Assembly (NCBI GenBank): GCA_037893245.1
Contig: JBAIAA010000253.1
Coordinates: forward strand, 248,001 to 312,000
Length of the DNA: 64,000 bases
Source: Crossaster papposus
Taxonomy: Eukaryota > Echinodermata > Asteroidea > Velatida > Solasteridae
Reading direction: 5' to 3'
Positions within the stretch are counted from its first letter, which is position 1; every line of letters starts with the position of its first letter. A program made the translations under genes and the position numbers. Of the stretch, positions 46,701 through 57,800 are shown one piece after another. A model generated the notes under the pieces. The model did no database searches. It saw nothing but the letters and a program-made list of their open reading frames with translations, and had not been told where the DNA came from.

Positions 46701-47692
46701 TGCCTGATGCCAAGGCAGAGACGGTGGCGAACAAGTTTGTCAGTGAGTTTGTCTGTCGGTTTGGCATTCCTTTGGAATTGCATTCCGATCAGGGGACAAA
46801 CTTTGAGTCGGCGGTGTTTGGCGAGATGTGTAAAGTCCTGGGAATTTCCAAGACAAGGACCACAGCGTACAATCCAAAGTCTGACGGAATAGTTGAACGT
46901 TTCAACAAGACATGGGTGAATATGGTTGCTGTGATGATTGAGCCGAGGAGGAGACAGCGTGACTGGGATGAGTGCCTGCCGTATGCATGTTTTGCTTATC
47001 GGTGCACCCCCCAAGAGTCAACTGGCGAGTCTCCAAACATAATGATGCTCGGGCGGGAGACGAGACTTCCCGTTGATTTGCTGGTTGAGTGTCCAACAGT
47101 GGAGGACACCCCAGCGACGGATTTCGCTCAGCGGTTGCGGCAGAATCTGCAAGAGGCTCATGGCCGGGCCAGAGAGTGCTTGAGGCAGAGTGCCAGAAAC
47201 CAGAGGCGGAATTATGACCGCAGGGTACATGGCGAAGGCCTGAAGGAAGGCCAGTTCGCCTGGCTGTATAACAAGACGAAGAAGAAGGGGAGATGTCAGA
47301 AGCTAGAACTTCGATGGGTAGGACCGTACTTGGTGGTCAAGCGACTCTCCGATGTGACCTACCGAATTCAGTTAAAGCCTGGAAGGAAGGCTTGTGTAGT
47401 TCACGGCGACCGACTGAAGCCATACACCGGCGAGACGTTGAAGGCGTGGGAGTACCAGCCTAAAATGGTGCAGTAACCCTTGGTCGAAGAACTAGATAAA
47501 GTTCCTGAGACCACACCTAGTAGCCCGATGGCAGAGTTTGGTGTAGAGCCAGGAGTCGATGAAGACCATCCTGAGGCTCAAGTCGTCGGTCCAAGTAGAA
47601 ATGAGACAGTAGAAGTTGTAAATAGTCCTAGGGAAATTAGAAGACGGTATCCCAGGAGGACACATAGGCTTCCCGCCAGGTATAGGGATTAG
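43668..47692 (+). pseudogene. Ty3/Gypsy pol (protease, RT, RNase H, integrase), broken at two places
   Basis: First open part 43668-45614: protease active site LVDSGSTDT (residues 72-80), RT with DYRGLNK, TLDLASGYWQV, MPFGLCNAPATF and the catalytic YLDD (502-505), then LGLASYYRKF. A frameshift near 45610 separates RT from RNase H. Second open part about 45613-47476: RNase H (FASRKLSKAERNY, TDHAALRWLL), integrase H2C2 zinc finger (HLGVNKT ... CELC) and the catalytic DD35E triad (D at 46607, D at 46787, E at 46895). A TAA at 47474-47476 cuts off a conserved-looking basic tail (RRRYPRRTHRLPARYRD) that stays open in frame to 47692. These lesions are described only; the copy is inferred to be inactive. 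Confidence 0.85.
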
Positions 47693-47938
47693 GTTGGTCA
47701 TCGTCGAGGAACATCTATCTGGACATTGAGCTTGTGCGGGACGAAGCAACCCACACCAAGTTCCAGAAGGCCGTCGGTGCGAACCTGTACAACCTCCACA
47801 CCTAAGCCACAGATAGAGGCAGCCGAATCAACGGGCCATCGACTACGTAAATATGATTGCCAATCAAATATTATTGTGTATATTGTGTATATTTTCTAAA
47901 AAGTTATTAAGCTCTATTATCCAAAGTTCATACCCTCC

Positions 47939-49480
47939 TGTAATGTTGTGAGCTTGTCACTAGCACACGGATAGTAGTTGTTGCTTCGATGCTTGCTTGG
48001 TTTATTGTGCTCAATACATCTTTGTACATCACATGGGGTTCTATGCTTATCAAAGGGCTACATTGTTCTAGGGTGCAAGTTGGGGTTCATGCATTCCAAT
48101 GTGGATGAGGTAATGTCTAGGTTTGGGTGTGTGGTTTCATATATCACTAGGTGCCTATAATATACACAGCTTTCATGCAAGGATACTACATCCCTCCTCA
48201 CCTTAGAATGGAACTGGCTAATATACAGGAAGAATGCAATGAATAATATAATGGTGATTTAAATCTAAATCTAATTTTTTTAATACAGTTGATTAGTAGA
48301 GAAATGTTCATTGTTCGATGTTTAGAGTTCATGAACATGATAAGGCAGTGGATAAGGTTAAACTGGTGTGAAGTTTAAACGAAAGTATGATCATTGTACT
48401 GGGTAGACTTAAAGAGATTCATCGCGGTACATGTATATAGTTTAGTTCAGTTCAGTTGTTTCCGATGATCAGTGTACAAAGTTAAAGTTCAGTCGTTTCC
48501 AGTGATTTATTGGTGTTCTAGTTGTGCTGCACTTTCTTTCCATTGTGGTCTGCAGATATTATTGATGACCCACTTGGCCAGGCCAGAGTTGACGTTCGTT
48601 AGTCCATGGCTGCATCATGGTCAGAGTTGACGTTTGTTAGTTTGTTGGTGTTGTGATTTACACACTCGTTTGTTCTTTGGTGTCGTTGCTTAACACGCTC
48701 GTTTGTTCTTTGGTGTCGTTGCTAACACGCTTGTTTGTTCTTTGGTGTTGTTGATAACACGCTTGTTTGTTCTTTGGTGTTGTTGATAACACGCTTGGTG
48801 GTTGGCTGATATTGTTCGATTAGAACACGTAGTCATCTTCGGAGTCGCTATCCGGAGGGCTTGGTGGGTCGTTGCTGACGATGGCGTTGGCCTGATGGAC
48901 ATGTGTGGCGCCCGTCTGCTGTTCCGCCTTCCTACTCCTGCAGAATTTTGCAAAGTGGTTTCGTTTGTGGCAGAATGAGCAAATATGTCTCGCCATATGC
49001 AGGGCACTCGCCGGCATGCGGGTATGTCCCTCCACAGTTATAGGTAGTTGACATATGGGTGCTATTGCTGATGCAGGTCGCATTGTTGAGCGTTGGCGTG
49101 ACTGGTTGACAGCGTAAACGGGCTGCTGATCTGCCATGTCTAGAGGTGGTGGTGCAGGTATGGTGAATTGTGCCATCTTGATATGTTGATATATCCTCCA
49201 AATTTTGTTATCCCGACCTCGTCGCCAATGTAATGTTGTGAGCTTGTCACTAGCACACGGATAGTAGTTGTTGCTTCGATGCTTGCTTGGTTTATTGTGC
49301 TCAATACATCTTTGTACATCACATGGGGTTCTATGCTTATCAAAGGGCTACATTGTTCTAGGGTGCAAGTTGGGGTTCATGCATTCCAATGTGGATGAGG
49401 TAATGTCTAGGTTTGGGTGTGTGGTTTCATATATCACTAGGTGCCTATAATATACACAGCTTTCATGCAAGGATACTACA
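47939..49480 (-). mobile_element. Non-autonomous gag-only LTR element nested in the Ty3/Gypsy element
   Basis: Two 252-bp LTRs (47939-48190 and 49229-49480) appear identical, with TGT...ACA ends, and the insertion is flanked by CCTCC (47934-47938 and 49481-49485). Orientation is minus: next to the right LTR lies a primer-binding-like TTGGCGACGAGGTCGGGA (complement of about 49211-49228), and next to the left LTR a purine tract aaggtgaggaggga (complement of 48191-48204). It has a small gag remnant but no pol, so it needs enzymes from elsewhere. It also contains four to five repeats of about 32 bp (48660-48800). Confidence 0.9.
48820..49176 (-). CDS. Shortened Gag-like ORF of the nested LTR element
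   Basis: 118 residues. It starts MAQFTIPAPPPLDM, a typical Gypsy-type Gag beginning, and soon passes to a CCHC zinc knuckle CSFCHKRNHFAKFC and an acidic C-terminus (PDSDSEDDYVF). The capsid core expected between these parts is absent, so this is a gag with a large internal deletion. Whether it is translated is unknown; the knuckle alone might bind RNA. Confidence 0.7.
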   Translation of the reverse strand: MAQFTIPAPPPLDMADQQPVYAVNQSRQRSTMRPASAIAPICQLPITVEGHTRMPASALHMARHICSFCHKRNHFAKFCRSRKAEQQTGATHVHQANAIVSNDPPSPPDSDSEDDYVF

Positions 49481-49835
49481 CCTCCGTGTGTACATGTTTC
49501 TTATATTGTTGCTACCGTAAAGTTTTATAAAGGTTTTATATAGTTGTATAAGTATCAAGTTTGTTTAGAAAACCAAGGACATCTAGATTGGATAAATAGT
49601 AGTAAGTTTAGTCGAGGCCAATTCGACTACGCGAGAGTGATATAATTGTACTTAAGGAGTAAACCTCACCATTGTGAGGTTAACTATGAGCCTCACACGG
49701 AAATAGTCGTGTGAGTAAGCCTCGCACTATTTATAACTTGTATATTTAAAATTGTATAAACTTAATGTTCGCCCTGTTCCTCAAATTTTATTTAAGCTAT
49801 TTGGTCCGAGACGAACCAAGCTTAGCTGGGGCCTG

Positions 49836-51366
49836 TGTAACGGAACAGGGTATATGCCGACTCGTGTTCGAGTCTATAGTTAATCTAAAATATATTGTTC
49901 ATGCAGGATCACGCGCTCATGCTGCGTGATACTTGGCGCAGTGGCCAATCATCAACGCGCGGCTGCATGATCAGGGTTAGGCAACCAATTACCGGCGCGC
50001 GTAGCTTCTGCCCGGGTAATGCACATATAATTAGCGCGTGGTGACCAATCGCCGTAGCGCATTGTCGCGACTTCTGGGGCCTTTCGCGCGGTTTCCAGTC
50101 AGTTCCATAGAAGGCGTCAATGCTAGAACAAGTACCTGAATTACCCGAAGAATTATAACGGAGTGTTGCCGTTAGCGGATTGCTGGCGAACGGGATCGAC
50201 CGGTGAGTCAGCGTAAAAGTTGGTTGTTAGATTAATACTGGGGACCAGGGTTAAACGTGCGAGGTAGACCGCTTTGTTTGGGGATTTAGCGAAGCTTAGA
50301 GGGATCGGAGGGCTTGCACGCTGGGTGTATGTTTCATGCCTGTTGGCGTGGCGTCGGCTGAGCAGTCCTGGTTGTTGAGCTAGTTATTCCCGTAGAGGTT
50401 TACTGAGTTAGCAGTTTAAGTGTCCCGTGTGGTCTAGTCAGATTTCCTTGAGCGATTCGTTGATCACTGTAGTTATTTAGGTGTACGGTGGAACCTGCGA
50501 GGTTTACCTGTGCTCGCTGCCAGTGAGCTGAACCTGGTCAAGGTGCGTGGTACCTCGTGAGGCTTACTCTGTGAATATTTAATGAGGTTGCCTGTTAAGT
50601 GTTTCATTACCCTGCTTTACCAGGTGCGTGGTACCTCGTGAGGCTTACTCTGTGAATATTTAATGAGGTTGCCTGTTAAGTGTTTCATTACCCTGCTTTA
50701 CCTTGTGTTTCTTTATATTACTATAACACATATAAGGATTATAATTGTATAAGCTGTGTGAGGCTTACACTGTATAAAGATAACTTGTTGTAAAGATATT
50801 ATAATTGTATAAGCTGTGTGAGGCTTACGCCGTATAGAAAGAGCTTACTGTGAACAGGTTATATTGTATAAGGTTATATTGTATAAATTATAGTTAACGT
50901 GGTGCAGTTGACCACGTGAGGCTTACCGAGCCTTGTGAGGCTTACTGAGCTTCGTAAGGATTATTAGGTGGTGCAGTTGACCACTTTATTTCTGTATAAA
51001 CTAACTGATTGTTAATTAACACTGATTCATTGACAAGAGAAGAATAATAAGAATCATAACTTTCCTTGGATATTCTTGTCGCTGTGAGGATTATTTGGAT
51101 CACTGTGAGGTTTATTATAATTATTTAGTGCTCTGCTATTATACCAAGTTAATCATGCAGTCATAAAACGGTGGTATATTTCCACCAAACGAACTGCCCC
51201 TAGGTTAAGTCCGCCGTTCGTTAATTGTCCCCCCCCCCCTTGCGTCTGGATAGCCGCTCATCCTTGCGTGAGGCTAATAAATATATTTGTTGGATAATAA
51301 GAGTTGGTTGGAGTCCTGGGATAATAAGACCAGTCCCCATCCAGGTCCTCCGCCGGTTCCGCCACA
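49836..51366 (+). repeat. 3' LTR of the Ty3/Gypsy element (~1.53 kb)
   Basis: Starts TGTAACGGAACAGGG after a short G-rich tract (gctgggg) and ends CCGCCACA. It contains two tandem duplications: an 83-bp unit (50537-50702) and a unit starting attataattgtataagc (50738 and 50796). The LTR ends 453 bp before the start codon of dioxygenase gene B. Confidence 0.7.
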
Positions 51367-51819
51367 GTATATCACATGCACAGCTGGTACTCGACCGGTG
51401 AAATAGGTTTGAAACAGTTGAAATAGGTTTCTTGTTTGTAGGGACAGTAAACCTTTTGCAGCACTATCCAAAGAGTAATTATGTAACTAATTTATTGAAT
51501 AAGAGTAAAACTGCTGCAAAACTGTTACTAGTTGGAATGACCTGAAATATACAAATCAAATAATATTTTGATCTTAACAAGGTCTTCTTTAGAGGCAAAA
51601 CAGCTGTGCACCTGGAACAAGCATATCAAAGGGGGCATACAATTACATGATGCTCTGTTAGTGTAGCAGAAAATCGTATGCGCGCCGTAAAATTAATTGG
51701 CGTCGTCTGCTAAATAATATGCACGCGTCGATCGTCTGCTAGAAAACTGTGTACGCACTACGCATGCGCAGCATGGTGTAGCATCATTGTCAAAATGCAG
51801 CAAAAAAACAAAAAACAAG

Positions 51820-54800
51820 ATGGATGAAGAGGTTCGCGTCCTTAACTTGACGAGAGACGACCAATCTAAATGGTACGTCGCAGACTTGAGTAACGATTAC
51901 TCAGGGAGGTATCCATACATTTGGCTGAGGGATAACTGCCAGTGCAACCAATGCTACAACAAAGAATGTCAACAGCGGGAGACTTGTACGGCAGACATGG
52001 ACCCTGATGTCGTGCCAGCCAGCGAGTCCGTCGTGGTCGATGGGCGGGCGCTGGAGGTCGTCTGGCCCGACCAGCACCGCAGCAGCTACCGCGCTGACTG
52101 GCTAGACGGCCAGCGTTTCTCGGAGTCCGAGGTTGACCCCATCAGGTAAAAATGTACAGTGTCAACAAATACCGTAAACATTTTACGGTCGAAATTCTTG
52201 TCGTGCAGCAAGATATCACCCTTCCACCGTATTTTGTTACGGTCGGATTTGTATTAACCATGCCATGGTGATGGAGGAAACTGTAGGCCTATTTAATTCT
52301 GGTGAAAAGTCTGTAAATTCTGCCACTTTGAAGTTTGTTACAGACTTTTCAGTAAAAATACTATAACCTACTCTACCGAGTAGAACGCTCAGATCGTCCA
52401 CCCAAGATTTTCTGAGAACGAACAGTGGACCCACTGTGTATAACTCTCTCCCCTGTGTTTAACTTTTGTTTTTAGGTTCTTTTGAAAAAAAAATGGTTCT
52501 TATGATGACGTCATCGTGTAATTTGTTATGATTTTGTTTCATTTTTGGACGTTTAAGCCATATCTCATCAACAGAACATAATAAATTCAAAATTCTTTTT
52601 GTAATATGTTTATTGGGTCATAGACATATGCACACAATTGTGAAAAATGTGTGACATCATCATGACGTCATCAAAATGCTATTCAAAAAATCCAAGATGG
52701 CCGCCATAAAGAACCTAAGTAAGAGCAAATGTAAAAATTGGTTTTCATGTGAAGTATATATCCTAACGTTTCTAAAAATGTATAGTTTAGCAAATCTACA
52801 CCAAAATTGTACGAAAATACATAAGAAACCTGACTGTAAAGCGCATTTGGGTGTTCTCCAAGTTCAGAAATGCGCTATAAACAAAATATTTGTATTATTA
52901 TTATTAAAGCGAACCCCCTTTTTGTCCCTAGAAATATATGTTAATTAACAATACATTATATTGTCAATATACAGAAGTTACTGTTTTTACCAGTACATTA
53001 TATTTATATCTGTTTATTAACTGTTTTTAGCAGATTTACTGTATTCCTAGAAATCTGAAAAGAATTCCTGAGGTTCCGCAGGGATGATCAACACAAAAGA
53101 AGGAGGGGTTTCCTCTACCCTTTTATCTTGCTTCATATTATGTTCTCAGCCATCCAGAGTACCGGGTCTGGGGAGCGGAGATGAACGGCTGCATCCCCGC
53201 CTTCGACTACGCCTCCATTCTGAGCACCGATGAAGTCTTGTACAAGTGGCTGAGGACCATCCAGTCGACGGGGATAGCCTTGGTACGAGGTGCTCCGGTG
53301 AAGAAAGGCATCTCCAGGGAATTGGCAGAGAGGGTAGCGTTCTTCAGGAGGACAGTTTACGGGTAAATCTCCCATTTTTTTAACTATAGGATCGACTCTA
53401 CAGTCTACACTAAGGGCCAATTTCATGGGGCTGCTATAAGCACACACAAATTGCTTAGCTTGAAAATTCTTTCTTGGAAAATACAGGGTTACAAACTAAA
53501 TTTTCAGATGATGGACATGTGTTATGATGTACACTGTACATGTATATGGTTTCGGCTCGTATACCTGTTTTTACTGAGCAAGAATTTGTTGTGCTAAGCA
53601 AGTTTTTGTGCTTAGCAGCTTCATGAAGTTGGCCCCTGGCCATAACACCGTGTCAAACTATTAAAAAGGGCAATTATCAGAACCTATAGACTGCATACAC
53701 TGTAAAAATGTATGGTCCAAAGTTGTGCAGCGAGGTGCCACCCTTTATACACATGTACTGTATTTGTTTACGGTGGGACCGTAAATAGTTGTATTTACTG
53801 ATAAACTGTATTTTTTAAGTGTGTAAATTCTGCCACTTTACAGACTTTTTAGTGTAAAGAATACAGTTTATCAGTGACTACAACTACAGCCCGAACATAA
53901 AAAAAATACAAATGGTGGAAGGGTGGTGAACCTCACTGCATGACTTTCGACTGTCAATTTTACGGGAATTTTTTTACAGTGTTCGTACCATTAAAATTGT
54001 CCCTGCGGATTAGGTTAGTTTTAACATAAGGACCACGTTAATTAGGTAATAAATCAGTGCGAGGACCCGGTTATTACTGCGTGATAATAGGGACTTTTCG
54101 ATTTGCACGTTCACACGTGGACTGCGACGTATGCGGTCCCAAGTAGACTGCGACGTATGCGGGCACGCTGAATGTTGTTATTGCCTTTTCGATTTCACAC
54201 TACTTGAAGTTGTAGAAATGCTTGTACAGCAACTCATAGTCAAATTATTTTTCACAATTATTTTCTTTATTTTGTATGTGAAGGTTCAGGAAGGATGATC
54301 CAATTTCGGTGCATAGGACTGTACTCGATAATTATGCTGCAACAAATTGGCGATGCATAAATAAAATGCGTTCATTTTATGGATTATTCTACAAGAATTT
54401 TTATTTAAGGGAAATTACAGACAAGAAAATGTGTTAATTTTAGCGAACTTACGCTTCCACCACTCTCTGCTTGAAGAATCAAGTCAATCGGGTCCATTTT
54501 GTAACTTCAAATGTGGTGTTTCTTTCCTGATGTGGTGTTTCGTTTCTACAAAATAGTGATATGCACACTATGTCGTCACAGTTTTCCAACGACGGCAAAA
54601 CAAGGTTGAACGCGTTCGAGAATTCTGCTACGAACGACGAGTTCGTCGATGCGCATGCGCACTGCTTCACAAATGACCGCATACGTCGCAGTCTACTAGT
54701 AAACGTGCAAATCGAAAAGTCCCAGTGATATGCACACTATGTCGTCACAGTTTTCCAACGACGGCAAAACAAGGTTGAACGCGTTCGAGAATTCTGCTAC

Positions 54801-57800
54801 GAAGGACGAGTTCGTCGATGCGCATGCGCACTGCTTCACAAATGACCGCATACGTCGCAGTCTACTATAGTAAACGTGCAAATCGAAAAGTCCCTAATGA
54901 CCGGGTTGGGGGATGACCGCTGGTAATGGATCGAGCCGAAGGCTTGCATGATGCTTGATTAATGTTGGTTCAGGGAACATTTATTCGCTTCTTCTTGAAA
55001 GCCGGGTTATTACTACATAATAATCCACTCCACGTGATCGAGTCTCGACCAATCAGAAGCAAGAAACTCTCCTAGGTATTTATTAATCCAATGTAATTAA
55101 CACCATTTTTTTATTATCAGTTATCTTTATTTTACAGAGATGAATGGCAGGTGAAAAGCAAACCTAATGTCAGTAGTTTGGGTTATACCTCTAAGTACCT
55201 TGCCCTCCACACAGACATGCCGTACTACGTCAACCCCCCTGAGGTAAGAACTTGACTACGCCCCTCTCCTCCCCTCCCCCCCAAAAATAATATAATAACA
55301 ACTAATGAATTGGGTTATATAATTATAATAATAATAATGAAACAAATTTAAAAAAATTTAAAAAAAAAAATAAAAAAATTATACAATAAAAAAGTAAAAA
55401 TATTAACCCTAACCCCCTAGGCCTTACTTTGGGCTAAAGAACTGCGTACTACAGAATACTACTTAGTATTTTGTAGCATTGGGTCTCTCCGTGACAGATG
55501 ATTGGGTGTGTACTGACAGAGTACAGATACTGCCAGCTACAAAATACTAATAGTGGCAATACAGGTCAGTAATACTTACCTGGCAAAAAATGCAGTAGTC
55601 CAGCCTTGACCCATTGCTGTGTCCCAAGTGACAATTTTTGCTGTAGAGTTTAGAACACCTTACACAGCATACATTGGCCATGCACACTCAGCAAGCAGAG
55701 GGACCCAATGCTAAAAAGTACTCGAGTGCAATAAGGGGTGAAGTACCAAATACTAAAAATTACTACAGGCATTGCACACAAGTCAGTGAGAGTACTGCAT
55801 ACTACTTTTTACTACTAGTAGTAAAAAGTAGCATTAGGTAGGGTTAGGGTTAATTAAAGCAATGAAATTAAATGAATAAACTCACCCAAAACCATACAAA
55901 AATACTTTGGTAATTTTTTTTACCCAAATGGGTTAAAATTTTACCCAAGAACAAGGTGAAAACTGCAGTACCTATAATTTCTGGTTAACTTTACCCAAAA
56001 CTTGGGTTAATACAAGACTAAATTTAGATATAACAACTAATGAATTGGGTTATATTTACCCCAAAGCTTGTGGTATGAAGCCGTTTCGGGTTATATTTAC
56101 TTAGAACGTAAGGTTAATATAACCCTCAATCTTGGGTTATGAAGCTACACTTGGGTTGTAATTACATGTACTTCTAACTTTGGGTCAATTTAACGCTAAA
56201 TCTTGGGTCCTGAATCTACACTTGGGTTGTAATTACTTCTAACTTTGGGTCAATTTAACTCTAAATCTTGGGTTATGAAGCTATACTTAGGTTGTTATTA
56301 CTTCTAACTTTGGGTCAATTTAACTCTAAATCTTGGGTTATGAAGCTACACTTGGGTTGTAATTACTTCAAACTTTGGGTCAATTTAACTCTAAATCTTG
56401 GGTTATGAAGCTACACTTGGGTTGTAATTACTTCAAACTTTGGGTCAATTTAACTCTAAATCTTGGGTTATGAAGCTACACTTAGGTTGTAATTACTTCA
56501 AACTTTGGGTCAATTTAACTCTAAATCTTGGGTTATGAAGCTACACTTGGGTTGTAATTACTTCAAACTTTGGGTCAATTTAACTCTAAATCTTGGGTTA
56601 TGAAGCTACACTTGGGTTGTAATTACTTCAAACTTTGGGTCAATTTAACGCTAAATCTTGGGTTATGAAGCTACACTTGGGTTGTAATTACTTCAAACTT
56701 TGGGTCAATTTAACGCTAAATCTTGGGTTATGAAGCTACACTTGGGTTGTAATTACTTCAAACTTTGGGTCAATTTAACTCTAAATCTTGGGTTATGAAG
56801 CTACACTTAGGTTGTTATTACTTCAAACTTTGGGTCAATTTAACGCTAAATCTTGGGTTATGAAGCTACACTTGGGTTGTAATTACTTCAAACTTTGGGT
56901 CAATTTAACTCTAAATCTTGGGTTATGAAGCTACACTTGGGTTGTAATTACTTCAAACTTTGGGTCAATTTAACGCTAAATCTTGGGTTATGAAGCTACA
57001 CTTGGGTTGTAATTACTTCAAACTTTGGGTCAATTTAACGCTAAATCTTGGGTTATGAAGCTACACTTGGGTTGTAATTACTTCAAACTTTGGGTCAATT
57101 TAACTCTAAATCTTGGGTTATGAAGCTACACTTAGGTTGTTATTACTTCAAACTTTGGGTCAATTTAACGCTAAATCTTGGGTTATGAAGCTACACTTGG
57201 GTTGTAATTACTTCAAACTTTGGGTCAATTTAACTCTAAATCTTGGGTTATGAAGCTACACTTAGGTTGTTATTACTTCTAACTTTGGGTCAATTTAACG
57301 CTAAATCTTGGGTTATGAAGCTACACTTGGGTTGTAATTACTTCAAACTTTGGGTCAATTTAACTCTAAATCTTGGGTTATGAAGCTACACTTGGGTTGT
57401 AATTACTTCAAACTTTGGGTCAATTTAACTCTAAGCTTAGGTTATACGCTTGGGTAACTTCAGGCCTACTTGGGGTAAATTTTTACTCCAACATAGCTGT
57501 TGAGGAATGACAAAGGGCAAGCTATTTAGGAATGGTGGTTCCAGTGACAATTGAGGAGATTACTCCATGAGAGATAGGACTTGGTTGGATGCAGTTAAAT
57601 AAAGAAGGCTTAAAAAATGTAATATCTTCCTGTATATGTTTGCCTAAAATTAGGCCTATGTCTTTATTGTCTTTTGATGAACTTCCTTGGGAAAACTGTA
57701 GCGAAAGCCTCGTTGGTTTGCAGGGTAAAGGCCAGTTCATACTTCACACGAAAGCGAATGCGATACGAATTTGACGTCACAAAGCATTCGCTGCGAACAT

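Larger units (their letters stand above)
41419..51366 (+). mobile_element. Ty3/Gypsy LTR retrotransposon, damaged
   Basis: A 5' LTR remnant (41419-41932), then a primer-binding site (TGGTGTCAGAAGTGGGAT, 41935-41952) matching the 3' end of tRNA-Leu. Then come gag (42246-43731), pol with the order protease, RT, RNase H, integrase (43668-47692), and the 3' LTR (about 49836-51366). A gag-only LTR element is inserted at 47939-49480. The order RT-RNase H-integrase places it in Ty3/Gypsy (Metaviridae). Broken gag and pol frames mean it is not autonomous. Confidence 0.88.

Noticed and set aside
47480..47692. A separate 70-codon gene after pol
   Set aside because: It is in the same frame as pol, starts right after a single TAA, and resembles the basic C-terminal tail of Gypsy integrases; it is the cut-off end of pol.
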